Assembly (NCBI GenBank): GCA_000469685.2
Contig: LS997567.1
Coordinates: forward strand, 40,290,775-40,354,774
Length of the DNA stretch: 64,000 nucleotides
Origin: Haemonchus contortus
Lineage: Eukaryota > Nematoda > Chromadorea > Rhabditida > Trichostrongylidae
Direction: 5' to 3'
Shown here piece after piece: positions 49,001 to 62,249 of the stretch. The notes under the pieces were generated by a model, which saw nothing but the letters and a program-made list of their open reading frames with translations, was not told the DNA's origin and did not search any database. How positions within the stretch are numbered: position 1 is the first letter of the stretch; each line of letters starts with the position of its first letter. A program made the position numbers and the translations under genes.

Positions 49001-52000
49001 GAGGTGATGGGAACAACAACGACTTGAACAACACCTTTAGTTTTCGAGTGAATTGGCTACACTTAGGCTATGTAGTTAATCCTAGAGCCCACTGCATAGT
49101 TTTGCTGTTTCGAGACTTGTCGCAACATCGTAGTTAAATAGCGAGTGGTAATAACGAGTGGTAGCAAGTGGTAAAATGGGAAAGAAGAAGACTACTGGAA
49201 TAGAACTTCTCGAAGTTGAGAGTTACTTCCACATGTACATCGGCAGACAAGTAATTTTCGAAGGTATAAAATCAACAAGGGGGCAAACGCAGTCTGGTTG
49301 ACCGTTGCGCGTTTGCGCGCCCAAATCATACATATTCTGGCCCCACCACATTCCAAGAAGTTCTAGCCACGGTCCTTAGCTTTCACGCCAGAAATAAGGA
49401 TCAATCGATTCGCTCTCTTGCTATACTATAATTAACTCGAATTAGCACGTATTTCGATTAAATTCCGATGACTAATTGTGAAGTAGCGAAAAATCTCGCA
49501 GCTGCATAACTAGGTACGGGTTCAGCTAATCCAGATAATCACTAAGCCTATTTTCGAATCGCTACGACAGATACCAAACCTGTACGGCACCGAAAATCGG
49601 TAGAATCAGGGACAACGTTGAGGATACAGTCTTGAATGTAGCCCCTGATCGTGGTCGATTCTGTATGATTATTATGACGTCTTTGAAACGAAATCCACTC
49701 CATGTTACGATCGAAACAAGATTACCAGTAGCCTTTTGCAGGAACATAAGATCCAAAAGGATGGGAAGTAAACAACAGAAAAGTTGATCATCTGCCCCAA
49801 TCCCTTCACATCACTCAAAGAGCTACTACATCCATATTTTTTGTTCATTAATGTAATACAACAAACGATATCAAGTATTCAAGCTGAAGCATCTTTTTGT
49901 GAAGATTTTTCATCTTCAGAAGCAAGTAATATTCCTCAAAAACGGAATTGATCAAGTTTTTTAGAATCATAGCTCGGAGCCGTACCAGTTAAAGGACTGC
50001 GAAAACAGGTAAAAAGCCTAAAAGTTCATGCACCTAAGAAATAGCAGTTGTATGCCACCCGAAAAACAAATTTTTTCTCTAAATCATCTTTGCCTTCCTC
50101 GAAAGATTTTTACCAGAAGAAAAATAGCTTTGAGAGCTAGAAAAAGAGTCCACATGGCGTAGCATGCCCTTTCAGAAGAAAAAAGATCGAATTGAAAAAG
50201 ATTTTCCATTTCGTAGGTCAACAATGATTAAAATTACAAACCTGCTTGATTTTTCTCATCAAATCATTCGTAAGGAACTCCTCTTCCTGCTCGTACTTCT
50301 GAGCCAACGTTTCCTTGTCATTTTTCAATTTCTGTATTCTGAAAGTAAACATGTTTGAGGCAAGACGCTACTTTACGCCATACAAAGGAAAACTACCGAT
50401 TTTTGTCCGAGAAATTGTTAATATCATGGCTTAGCATACTGAAGCACAAATTTCTCTAAAGTGACTATCTTAAGAAAGCCTCTACATCGCTATTCTATAA
50501 AATCTTGAAAAGGAAAATCCTAATGGAAGACTTGCATAACGTTCACAATGAGCTTTCGCGGGATGGAACAAAAACCTGCGATTTCAACGAAGATTGTAAG
50601 TACCAGTTGTTATTTTCTTCAGGTCGGGGACGACGTTTTCACAGCTTCGTTAATTGATGAGCAAAACATCATAAAAGGAGCAAAGTGCATTTGGGAAATT
50701 TCGGTGACTTATGCCTCTACCTTTCTGACGATGAAATGAACATTAACTAGCATTCGCTATACCAGTTGAAAAACATACAGCCTCGTTAGAAATATTTCTT
50801 TAATATGATTAGCGATCCCATCTCATTCAAGCCTTATTGCACAGTCTAATTGCACGCTGACATTTAACGGTTAGAATAACAAGAAGTTGAAAACCATTTA
50901 CAATTAACCATGAGAAATCGATAACTCGAAGAAAAGCAAGACATAATAGTATAAAAGAAATAAAGGCAATCTTAAGTTATGGTATTTGTTGATAACCTTT
51001 CATATATATTTGATCCCTCCGCTCCCGATACCATTTGCCCTCAGACATCACTTGGACTGAAAACTAAAAGGCGTATTTTTTTTTCTTCCCGTCACAAGCT
51101 GAATGAGGGATGTGCACTTAGAATCATCGATCTTCCACGAGACCACTGGCATCATCAGGCTCTACCCGTTCACGAAAGTATTATAGACTACAGCTAGACT
51201 TTTGGTACAATTTGGATTGAAAAAAAACAAACAGTCTATTATTTTAAAGTGAAAAAACAAATGGGGAAAATGAATGGAACGAACCTTTTTAGTAAAATAT
51301 TCGAAATATACTCTTCCTCTTGTTCAGCTTTGGCATAGATTTTTACATAGGTTTCTTTAATTTGCTTGTTAACGCTAAGCAAATTGTCATAACTCTTCTG
51401 CATTTCACGCAATTGACGCTAGAATACACGTATTTTTACTTTTACCATGGTCTATTCCATGCATAAAGCTGGATATGCATATATGACAAATAGGAGTTCC
51501 ACCTCTTGTTTACGGCAACGTTTCAGCAACTCAACCGCTTCTCCATACAGTAACTGCTTAGAATCGTCATCTTTGGAGGAGTCTCGATTCGCATTGTGAA
51601 CGACAATGGGAGCATCACGATTCTCCGTCGAGCCAAAACGCCGCTGTGCCTATTTGAAAGTGAAATCAGTGCAGACGCATAAAAGGACGACGATTGAATA
51701 TGAAAAGAAAAAAAAAGATGAGCATAAATCGATGATGACATGACTCACAACGATCATTTGATACAGTTCAGGATACTTGTTTTTCACCTCCAAGTCACGG
51801 CTTAGCTCCACCATATCCATCCTGCTAATAGTCGAACGTCGGCTTGTTTCACCGCTATCCGATATACCGTATCCCTAAATGAATCACACACAATAGCATC
51901 ACGAGAGATTTGTGATGACGGAGTTAGTGAGTGATAATAGGGAGAGGTGAATGGAGCACAAGAGCGATGCAGTAGAACGCCTCTCTACCTCTCCTCTCTT

Positions 52001-54088
52001 TCGCTGAAAACATGTGATCGAGAGAACAGGCCGTTGTCAAACAAATCCAGCACTATCCATGTCCCTTTTTCTTTATTTTGCATACATCCACTAGCGACAT
52101 TACACGGTTCCAATCGATAATTGCTAGGTCCCGTGCGGACTCACTGATCGGTTACCGACGGGGTGTGCTATTAGACGCGAGCACCGCCATCGCAATGCTC
52201 AATTGCAGATTCAAGTGGTCATGACGCGAGACAGGTGGTTTTTTTAGATTCGTCGAGGAATGTAGATAGCGATGACCTCGAACAGTGGCATATCTAATAA
52301 AATGTCTCGTATTCCATAGAAATCCGAGAACTCGAGCTTGGTCGGGTTACGACCATATTGACTGATCATGGCCAATTTCGCCGGGCAATGCTGTAACGCT
52401 TAAGGAAGGTGAAGAACGTATAAGAAAGTTTAAAACAAGGGATTTTCCATACGAGTGAAAAAGGAACGAGCCCCGGTGTAGCAGGATCATAAAAGCCAAG
52501 GATTGGTTCGTTAGAGAAGAGAAAAAGTCGTTAGAGAAAAACATGACCGCAAAGTTGACAGCTTTCAAAGGGTATTCGTCACGGAATCAAAAATCGTAAT
52601 TTCCTTCAAATAAAATACCCACGAATCAAGGGGACCATTTGCAAACAAGATTATAAAAAGATGTGTAGTGGATCGAAAAAAAAGTTAAACGGGCAGTAAA
52701 AAGGCTGCAGAACTTTCCGATTATTAGGAAGATTGATTGATTTTTAAAACGCTATAGAAACTATGATAAAAAGGGCTTACACACCCACAAACTATAAATT
52801 ACAAGCAATACTCTTTATGAATAAGGTACTAGTTACTTAATTATGCGTTTATCATGGGTAGTTACCCACGACATGCAGCCATAATTCAATAGGCAATAGA
52901 AACACCTCCAAAACACTGATTATTAAGGGAATCCTATGGATCCCATAAGGAATTAGGTAATCTTGTGAAAGTGAACGAGGTAAGGCTACAGGCGTCAAAA
53001 TGAAATAAGAAGCCCGGTTACCACGGGGTTACAATGGGGTAGCCACGGCCCTTACCTCAAAGATTTCTGTTCAACAAAACATCCGTATATTTGGAAAAAC
53101 AAAAGTCGATAACAAAGCCTAGGAGACGTGTACTACGAATTTTCGGTTAGGCGACGAATCTTCTGAGAGATACGAAGAAACTAACCCTTAATGAGCCATT
53201 TGATAGTGTTTCCCAGTACGTTCATTGCCAGTTGAGAGTAAACTAACGAGGGTCATATGCCATCGAAGTACGTTCAATATGTACATATTATGTGCACAAC
53301 TTATTCATGGGTAAAAGTTCCCCTACCAACTACGAGAGTTCACGATGTTTGAAAATCAAATTGGGAAAAAAAGTGCTCAGAAGAAGCAAAACTTTTAAAA
53401 AAAAGTAAAACCAAGAAAACCCTAAAGACGGTACCTCATCACTCTCTATAGGAGGATCACCACATTCCGATGTTCGAGAAGAGATGAGCATCGGTGATGC
53501 AGCCACTGATTCTGGGCTAAAAACAGATTATAAAATGGAGCTACAGAGATTTTTGTAGCCCTATATAAAATGGGTACTTATTCTCATTTTGAATGAATTT
53601 ATGCCGTAACAAAAGGGTCTCCTCGGTAACAAAGGACTACTTTGAATTGAAAATCATGCAGAGAGGTAAACATCTGATAGAACGAGCGCACTTATGTTAA
53701 CATTTACAGCCTGGGCTCTAACCGATGGGCTGACCAAGCGTGCTGCCTATACAACACCTTTTGGGCTTGCGCCGTCTTTGAGAAACGAACGTGAATCATT
53801 ACAAACATGAAAAACATGTCGAGAGTTCGATGATTTAAGTGGAAAAGGGGGAACCAACGTGAAGAATTATACCACAGCTAAAAGATGAAAGCAAATGGGA
53901 CACAGTCATGACTTGCGCGCGTTGATCCTGCAGCGAAACGAAACGATACACACACACACATACGCGCCCGTACAAAAAACTATTTCGTCCTGCAAATGAT
54001 GAATTCTGACTCGCCTGGGCGCTGATGGTTCAAATTCTGGATGTGGACTGCTACGCAATAGCGGGAAATCCGAAGGACGACGGTCCAT
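46095..54088 (-). CDS. CCDC6: CCDC6-like coiled-coil protein, about 454 aa, 13 exons
   Basis: Exons, all phase-compatible: 54015-54088, 53435-53516, 51749-51874, 51503-51649, 51285-51418, 50242-50338, 48622-48738, 48381-48496, 48209-48295, 47420-47544, 47205-47274, 46335-46459 and 46095-46159 (TAG). The start is MDRRPSDFPLLRSSPH. Family hallmarks follow in order: AKAEQEEEYISNILLKRIQK, then DKETLAQKYEQEEEFLTNDL, then MDRMRKEKIDQENALEHEQE. These track the repeated coiled-coil blocks of vertebrate CCDC6, a 14-3-3-binding scaffold phosphoprotein linked to DNA-damage signalling. The C-terminal part is short and Ser-rich, ending SSSRGSLSQSDFSMN. The length is close to that of the human protein (about 475 aa). 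The first intron appears to use a GC donor (AG/GCGAGT), because no GT site gives the required phase. The last junction is less certain; donors at 46334 or 46325 both fit. Confidence 0.93.
46160..46334. repeat. GAG-repeat tract in the last CCDC6 intron
   Basis: A run of GAG/AGG units lies at about 46207-46240 (CTC repeats on the transcribed minus strand). It sits close to the acceptor of the last exon and could act as an extended pyrimidine tract for splicing. Confidence 0.6.
46584..46680 (-). other. Possible cassette exon of CCDC6 (97 bp)
   Basis: It lies between an acceptor (GTAATTAATAG) and a GTGAGG donor. It joins exon 47205-47274 in phase 2 and reads SSPCIQRRSVRAVKSIPNED. Because its length is not a multiple of three, inclusion shifts the next exon (46335-46459) into another frame, with a stop at 46343-46345. 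Skipping it gives the frame with the MTSLIRPDLMGPP tail that I prefer. Confidence 0.3.
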
Positions 54089-54096
54089 CACCTGCA
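54089..54096 (-). promoter_or_regulatory. Acceptor before the CCDC6 start codon
   Basis: On the minus strand CGATTTTTGCAG is followed by GTG and the ATG at 54086-54088. It may be a trans-splice site, or the acceptor of a short 5' exon. A GTGAGT donor at about 54776 closes an open frame that would add MGYVGWVWV in frame. Confidence 0.45.
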
Positions 54097-54099
54097 AAA

Positions 54100-57000
54100 A
54101 TCGATAGATTATCGAATCAGAAGAAAAAAGAGTCAAACCATGAACGACCGTCGACAAATACCACTCTCACACATATACGTACACCCCAAACGTGCAAATA
54201 GGGATGCACGGATCGAACCGTGAGCTTGCATGCCCGTGCGACACTAATCGATAATTGTGTAAATTGGTTAACGAGGAAGAAATAAGGCAGAGGTATATGG
54301 GGGTAGGAGCATATCGATTGTTGAGATGGTACATAGGGCCGAAGGGTTAGATAGGTGGTTTTCAGGAAGATGAATGAATGAAATTCGGCTCATACATACC
54401 ACAAATTATCTCGCCCATTAAAGCACGAAGGGTCCTGTGACGAAACTTGACGCCTTGCTGTACGAATCAATTATTCCTAGGTGTTGAGCGCGTTTAATGA
54501 TAACTTGCGCCTGGAAACGAGAGACGCTGTAATAGTAATGAACACGAGGGGCGACTAGAATGAATAGGAGCTACAAAATGTGACGAGCACATTCAAGGGG
54601 GATTCGATAATTTAATGAGATGAAAGCAGCAGGGTAGCAAGCTACACTGAAACCCGTCTAAACAAGGGTAATTCCTTATCTGTCAAGTCTGAAATAGGAG
54701 CGCCTGGGGAGCGGGGAGGAGGAGAAATGCAATGGGAGGGGAGCCGATGTTGGGATTAATAGTTATAGTGGTTGACTCACCACCCATACCCAACCGACAT
54801 AGCCCATATTGACGTTTAAAAGGTTGAAAAACCATGTCGGCGACGAGAGACTAGGAAATACTTGGTGGACCGTCATTTTCAAATAAAGCGCGCCATAAAA
54901 CTCCTCGAGGGGCCAATGGTTTCTAAGCCCTCTTGGTCCCCTTATGCGCAACCAGACTATTACTGACCCCTACCCCACTTCGACGCTGTTAGGGTAGATT
55001 GTTGTACGGCGAGAATAGACTCAATTCGGGAAAGATAACACGAGTAGCCTACAGCTGATAGCTAGTAGCGTCTACGAAGGTCCCTAGGCCAAACCAAGGA
55101 TGGTACCCCCTAACCATTCATAGTAACAACCTTTTGCAAGGGTTTCTCAAGGGGAAAATCCTACTGTTATAGGAACGGTTTCAGCCTTATCTCTTTAGCC
55201 TTTCCTAATCTGGCTGCACTTTGCTTACACTGAAACACTCTGCACTTTAATGAACGGGATCATCGGGTGCAGAGCGCTAGGACCGGCAAAATGCCAAGAA
55301 ACGGAATGCCAGGGAAAATATCAGGCCATCATGGATCATCGTGTAAAATGACAACCGTCAAAATCAATTTAGAAATGTTTCGGTGCGCTCGACGCACGGT
55401 TGTGCATCGGGAGCGCGCATCGCTATACAACGTACGTCTTTGTTATTTCCTGGAGCTACGTAACACGAAAAAGTGCAGTTTGCACGGTGCAATGCAAAAT
55501 TGTAAATAAAACGGCATAATTCACCAAATTAAATTCTGTTCGAGTACATACAGTGAGTGGTGGCGACGATAATGTGATTTTTAAGGAACTGCAAAAGGTT
55601 CATTACCAAACACAGTCGTTAGGAAGGCGCACTGCTTATTATTTCTGGCCTAGCATCAAAAAGTAAGCCTCCCAGTTTACAACTAAACAGTAGAAATAGG
55701 GCACAACATCCATGACCTCTTGGGCGATCGATAAGCGGCAGGCATCCTTTGCCTCGGGCCTTTTGCGAGGGACGTAGAGTGCAATCTTGCTTCTCAGTTT
55801 CTGGCCATCGAACGACCTCGAAAAGGACAAGGTTTGGAAATGTTTCAGTTGAAAAGTGATATTACAGCGGAAGGGCTTCTGTTGAAGAGACTGTTGAATC
55901 TTTCCTCAGCTCATTTTTCCCCAAAGGATCCCCAAAATTCAAGAAGGTTCTGGCTTTTTGGCGGCTGGTGGCTGAAAAAAGGACGTGGCCATCAGTAGAA
56001 ACTCCTGAATGATCCACATGCTCGGCATTCAATCAGAATTATAGCCAGATCTGAACGGGACCCGGTCACACGGTGGCTTAAAGAAAGGTGCGAAACGACC
56101 ACCCACTATGAGTCCGAACCTTATAGATCGCAACTAAAAGGCAGAAGGCTGACATCTACTCATTAATGGTTGGAAGTCCGTCCAACCCTATCTCCTTGGT
56201 CAGTCGTGCCCGTTCAACCTGAGAACATTCTCATGGGGGAACCTCTGCAATTTGCTCTCGGCGAAAAGAGGAGAAGGCGTGGAGGAGAGATTTGAAGCCA
56301 GTTTCAGAAGTGCTAGATGAGCTCAATCCATTTCAAACGGTTCCTTCGGCTTAGCATCTTCTGGCCCAACAGCAATCAGCAACTGGGTTGGAAGGCTTAC
56401 AAGGGCGAGACGAATCCAGGGCCTATTCCTCACTGCCATGTAATCCAAGAAAGCAGATAAGAAGGTCCCAAGTGTTGCCGTTCACCCAGAACACCTTTCA
56501 CAGGGGGTTTATCTGGCTTGCTGTAGAATGACTCCCCAGTAGTCGGGCTTCTTCTAACTGCTTCGTTCGTTGGCTTCTTAACTTTATTAGACATCTAAGA
56601 GACTCTGGTGATTGAAGCCCTTCAATTCTTGTACTTTGTGGTCTAACTGGGAATCCAGGGCGTTCTCACAGCACAGTATTAACAAGTATTGGGTTCCTAG
56701 TTGTTGGAAGCATGCGAGTCTAAAGTCTTCGATAATCTCTGAAAAAGATTTCCTGAAATAGAGTTCATGGAGAGGCTCGGAAGCAAAAGGGACGAAGCTC
56801 AAAGTTATTTTCAGCAGAAGTTGTAAGACTCGTAGCAATTCTGCAAAGTAATTGCAGTAAACGCCTACAGTCTACGATTTTCTGCCCACTTTCAATTAGT
56901 ACGACACATTGTTACGGAGCAAATTATCTGGAAAATTGAGAGCGGGGGTTCAAACTTACTGTAGTAGTTTTTTTTTTGAATTGCTCATCGTCAAATTCAT

Positions 57001-57230
57001 GTTATGGTGAATGACGAAGCCATTTCACCCAGTTATTACCGAGGTGAAGCATAGTGAACAAGACATGCCTCGGAAGGCGGTTTCGAGTGCAAGGCCTACA
57101 GTTTCCATCGTGAAGGTCGTGCAGATATCAGGGCTGTCTGTTTAGAGAACAGGAGAGATGCATTTTGACGACCCACAGCGAAAAAATACAACGAAAATGA
57201 AAAGCATTGAGGAGAGCCTATGATGGCTTT
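54100..57230. other. Upstream of CCDC6; no recognised gene
   Basis: The first 1 kb should hold the CCDC6 promoter, but no clear motif is seen. From about 55600 to 56830, both strands show long open pieces broken by stops, suggesting a decayed mobile element. I could not identify conserved motifs on either strand. Confidence 0.35.
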
Positions 57231-57252
57231 GGATTTCAGCGAGGAGAACCTG

Positions 57253-57282
57253 TGATTGGTTATCGCTACTGTCGACCAATCA
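57253..57282. repeat. Dispersed hairpin repeat, copy 1
   Basis: TGATTGGT (57253-57260) and ACCAATCA (57275-57282) form an 8-bp inverted repeat. The surroundings, including CCTGTGATTGGT and AATCACGA, recur at 61493-61533, so this is a dispersed element and not a chance hairpin. Confidence 0.5.
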
Positions 57283-58379
57283 CGATCGTCGTTCGAAAGA
57301 GGCACGAGATTCAGACATAAACCCCGCAACACACATTTCCGTTGCGAGTTACTTCTTGATTGCCTACTTTTAAGATGATGGAAGAATTTCTGACGTCTCA
57401 CATGACTATAGAGCTTCGATAAAAATTACACAGCGTTATTTGTCTGATGTTTCGGCGTTACTGCTTTCAAAAGAGCCTGGACGCCGAAGATACTTAAAAT
57501 TTATCCTCGAGGAATTAAATCATGGTCAAGGCTTCACAAACGTATTCGGAAGATCTCTAGCCGTGCCTAGATTTATTGAAAGTTAAAAATGGCTCATGCT
57601 TGCTAAGTAGATATTGTAAAAAGTATAGATTAGTAGAATTTTTTTTTGATGCGGCTTTATGGTTTCACTTCAGAGCTTCAATAATGACCGTGAAAAATGA
57701 ACTTCTATTATGGAACTGATCAGGATAACATAGGTCCCATAAATTAGGTGGTACAAGTATGATAGGAGGTAATGGGACGCTGAGGAAATATAAAGAACCT
57801 GTTAGGTGGAGATGAAAGTTCAGGGTGGTCTCAGGTAGTCACGAGTGATCGGAGAAGGTGCAGGAAAACCCACAAAGCCGGAAGGGAGCTGATCTTTGCT
57901 CATTGGTGTGTTCAGTTCATCATGTGCGGTGTTGTCTAGGTGGGGAAGCATATGTTCGCTCAGTTGGAGATTGCTTGTTTGCTAGTGTCTAGTGTAGTGC
58001 TGACGGACTAGGATATGCATAAGGATGTCAATAGATTAGTGAATACTACATGAGGCCGTTTCCATGACAAAAATCCTACCCGGGGAGAACGGGAGAAGTG
58101 GAAGTGGAGACGATTCAGAGCAGTCTTAGGATGCACTCTCTGTCTGATAAAGAGCCTCCTTTCGCACAATCGCTGCTGCACAATCGTAAAAACGTGTGAA
58201 AAAAAAAGTGAATTGCTCGGCAATACGATGATGAACAATACCAGGGCAAGATCGGGGTGGTCGGGAAAACTGTAACTGATCAAAGAAACTAGTTCTTACA
58301 GGATTTCATTGGTTGAAGGAATGTGAGGACGGGAGGACACACACAGCAGTCAACACACGACATTCTCCATGAGCTCCAT

Positions 58380-58800
58380 GCCCTGCGGCCGAGTATCGAT
58401 TCAATGACCGTGCTGACCGCTAGGCCTCAAGCTCTCCCGTCTGAAACGGGAATTTCCTAGAAATCCTTTCATTTCTCTCGATTCCATTTCTCGATGTTCT
58501 GTAAGTTAGTTAAACCGCCGCACTATGAAAGGGAGCCTTCTGACAGAAGCTTCTGAAGCCGACTTCGCCCAGATCCTGTCGCTCCAACGGCGGCACCCTT
58601 GGCGGCTCATTGGCTTGTTCGCGCTCTGCGCACATTATGTCTACTCTTCTCGTTTCACATAAATAACTAACGTCTCGTCACATATTCAGAGCTTTCTGGG
58701 AATGAAAGTGATTCGGGGCCAAGCGGACGGATTGGGGGCCCCGCTTCCGGGCTTTCAGAGCGAGCCCTGACAAATGGAATCAACTCGAGCGACCCCTGTG
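58380..58800. other. GC-rich block with a possible exon (plus strand)
   Basis: Base composition rises above the surroundings between about 58540 and 58790. After CACATATTCAG, one plus frame from about 58692 reads LSGNESDSGPSGRIGGPASG and continues open for about 95 codons. A possible donor (GTGGGT) at about 58797 leaves phase 1. The minus strand is also open over 58510-58640. The block could equally be a dispersed repeat. Confidence 0.25.
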
Positions 58801-60760
58801 GGTTCATAACTCTTTTATTACTAACCAGAACTACTTCTACACGAGTTATGATGCTCAGCTACCTTTCAGAGATATTTCCTGTGAATAATAACTGGTTTAG
58901 CATAAATAAAGTAGTGAATGCCGAAAATGGGAACGAATTTATGTCCGAATCCGGCAGCAACTAATTTCGCTCTGCATTTGCACTTTTGCAAGACAATGTC
59001 GGCTATCTTTGGTTGGAATAAATAGATTACAAGAATAATAAGTAAAAAAAGAAGTTACTGGCTAGTAAACAACACCTATCAGTAGGGCTGACGATTGTTG
59101 AATTGACTGCGAGGAAATCTGAAGAGCTCTTACTTGTAAATAGTGTAATGACAGTTGCGTGATCAACTGATTTTCTTCAACCCCTCACATCAGCGAATGT
59201 TCTCAAGGTTTTTTTTCACTGAAATCCGACCACCCAGGCACAATCATCAAGTAGTTTGTTATTCCGGGTGGTCCAGATGATGACTGCAGATCTAACGAAA
59301 GCTGGGCAAGGTGTCGTGTAAGCCATGCAATTGCAAATTTCAAGCTAACAATCGATATGTATGCTTCCTATGCAATCAGCTTTCTCATTTCTGAACCGCA
59401 TTCACTTTTTTTTTATTGGCTGCCCGTTTGCAGGAGATGGCTGAGTTGAGATGGGAAAATTGCAGTGGGGCGATAGGATCGTGCTGGCTCGTTTTTCGAT
59501 GATAGGCAAACAGCAAGACGACGACGGCGATGACGACGTCTGGTGACCTCAGCCGAGGTAGAGGGAGGGCCGACGAATGTCCTTTGGTTTTTCTTACACA
59601 CTCACATATATGCATACGCACACATCTCAGTAACCCATCATGCCCATGAGAACCATTCATTTCTTTCCAATCTCATGCTCATACGGCCTCGAAGTCAACG
59701 ACGTTTGACAGCTTGTGAAGGTCCTGAAGAATATTTTTATGTAAAGGTCTTTACTCGTTTTTCTTTTCATACTTCAAGGTTATTCGAGGGACCATCTCCT
59801 CAGTTTTGTGAGCGTTTTGCAATGTCCTACGGAAAAAAAACAGGAGTGGGAGTTCCTTTGCGGTTTCCTCGAGCTCTGAGAAATCGCGCTGTACTTGAGA
59901 AGTTAGGGGACAAAAAATTGGCTGAAACTCCTTTCCATCGGATCTAAGTCATTGGATTTCCTGATTCCTACTCAGCTTTTCCTGATTACCGCTTCCCAAA
60001 GTTGAAATCGCCGTTATGGAACCCAAACCACAGGAGTTAGGCCACCACAGGCGGTTGCAGGATGAAAAACTCCGAGCAGGTCGAGTTTTGAGCAGACCAG
60101 CTCAGACGATTTGTTCGTAAGTGAACAATTAAACAAGGGAAAAGTCCTATTCTCCTTCACCAACTTATGTTCTACTGCAGTAACTGACAGGAGTTGGTCT
60201 ATTGATTGCCAAGTCAACTTCATTGCGCCACATTTATGCGCACGGCTTAAAAGTGCAGAAGCTGTTCGCACCTATTAATTTCTCGTCCATCAACGCTGCT
60301 CGTGCTCACTGAGCAGCTCGACGTCACTGTGTCATTTAGTCCGAAGCCCATTAAATGCTGTGAGATACCGTAGAAGTTCAGCTAAGGGTATGGCTTTTGT
60401 TTTCTTTTTCGATACTCAATACTTCTGAAAGATTTTGAAATTTCAGTCTCAGAACAGAACTAGTTACTTTCCTTTTTACTCTTCGGAACAGAACTATAAT
60501 AGTTACTTTCCACATTACAAGTTACTTGGTCTCGTTTCTTTTTTTCGTCAATGTTACGCTTCCAATTTACTAGGTTGGCAATCAGGTGATTTGGTATATT
60601 TCAAAAATTTAATTACTTTCTGTTACCAAACCAATTTTCTATGACCGACTCTCCATTAATATCGGCATGAACCAAGTAAACTGAAGTAAAAAGTAATTGT
60701 GAGTTAACTTAGCCTCCGAGTTCGGTAAGATATTTTATTCACAGTTACCGTTTCAGCGGA

Positions 60761-60920
60761 ATCGCCTTCTTCTGACCCTGTAAGTTATATATTTGTGATT
60801 CAATAGGTTACCTTTTCAAATTATTATACAAAAAGAATATGTTCTGGCTCCGAATGGCCGAGAAGTTCTAATGATGAACTTATTTAATATTTAATTTCTC
60901 TTTTTGCAGTGCACTTGATT
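60761..60920 (+). other. Possible microexon and terminal exon of an unidentified plus-strand gene
   Basis: A 23-bp segment lies between a strong acceptor (TACCGTTTCAG) and a perfect GTAAGTT donor. In phase 1 it reads ESPSSDP and could join the 58692 frame, whose predicted end is NGINSSDP. The next strong acceptor (CTCTTTTTGCAG, to 60910) then gives two codons and TGA. The same sites also allow another frame, ending ALDSERVKRK. No upstream gene body was found. Confidence 0.25.
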
Positions 60921-61492
60921 CAGAAAGGGTAAAGCGCAAGTAACCGCTGCACGTAACTTGGTTCTACCTTGTTTTTGTGTTTTGAATCGGAACTGATCTG
61001 ATGGTCCCACTGGACTCATCCCTTTCTGAGCTCAGGCTTCACATTTGCTAGTGACTTATGCTAGTCTGCTCATTGTAATCTCGGTTTTTCAATTACTTTC
61101 AAATAATTTTGGCCGTTTTATCGGTAGATTGAAATTCCCTGAGAAAACTTAGACTTTATTTTCCTGGCTCCTTATCTCGAAGCCAGACTCCCTACATCCG
61201 GTTCTACCACACCCGGGCTGGGTCAAATAAGCTCTCCAGAACTGCCATGGTCGTGAATGGAAGTCGATCGTAAAGGACATGCCAGGTCCTCTAAATCGCT
61301 TTGCACATTCTTTTGTGTTGATTTTAGTTTGTGCACATTGTTGAACCTCGATATTAATGTTGAGTTCTTATAAGTCTCCTCCACGATGTTTAAGGTCATA
61401 CCAACTTTCTTGTCAGCATTCAGAAAAGAAATAGGTGCTCAGGAGCTCAGTGCCTTCCGTTGCACCCCGATCACAGCGCACGCGAGGGTTCA

Positions 61493-61533
61493 CGCCTGTG
61501 ATTGGTGACAGGCTCGTCGTGACTAATCACGAA
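61493..61533. repeat. Dispersed hairpin repeat, copy 2
   Basis: CCTGTGATTGGT followed by ACTAATCACGA repeats the arrangement at 57251-57285 with one mismatch in the right arm. Confidence 0.5.
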
Positions 61534-62249
61534 TGCCTAACGCTCTATGAGCTAGAAGTCCACTATAAACACTAGTGCTCTCTGAAGGATATTGGTGGGA
61601 AACTGCTTTTTGGTGCATGTTTGGATTTACTAGGCATGTTGCCCGTGATGATGGAACAGGGGTCTACTAGGTATGTATGTTACTTAAGAGGATGGTAACA
61701 GAGCAGGGCCAGATAAAGCCGCAAATACATGATCCGTTGATTGAAACCTGAACTGGGTTTTGCTCGAGTAAAAGAAGTCTACTAAATCTTTGGAAAGACT
61801 TGAACGGTAACAGGCTAGTCAAAAAATGCGATAAATATATATGAGCTCGTGTTCGTAGATAAACATCAAACACACTCTAAAATGTGGTTTCAACTTTAAT
61901 TTTTGGTTGAATGCATGGCACATTCGATGGTTGATATGGTGAGCTGCTTGGCAAAGGTCGGCCAGTATATTATTGCGGTTGAGTGCTTCTTGGGTTGAAT
62001 TAGTCGTAGAAAGGATTTGCCAATGTACCCTTTTTCCACTCAGGATTCAGTTCAGTTCATTTGAAGCCTCTCAAGCGGCTGTAGATGCGTGTCCGAATTT
62101 TGGGAAGAGGGCTTTCTTCCCAGATCATCGAGGTACACGAGCTTCAGTAGAAATGTCGAGAGGTTAACAAAATAACTTAAAAAGCGACAATAACATTCCC
62201 TGGACTTTGAAAAATGAAAACTTTTTCCTGCCCTTCCAATATAACGCTA

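Noticed and set aside
55600..56840. Retrotransposon gag/pol relic
   Set aside because: Long broken frames occur on both strands, but no conserved motif could be read, so no family is claimed.
59543..59947. 134-codon open frame on the plus strand
   Set aside because: Length is within chance for 64 kb. Composition shifts along the frame, and there is no domain, signal peptide or supporting splice sites.
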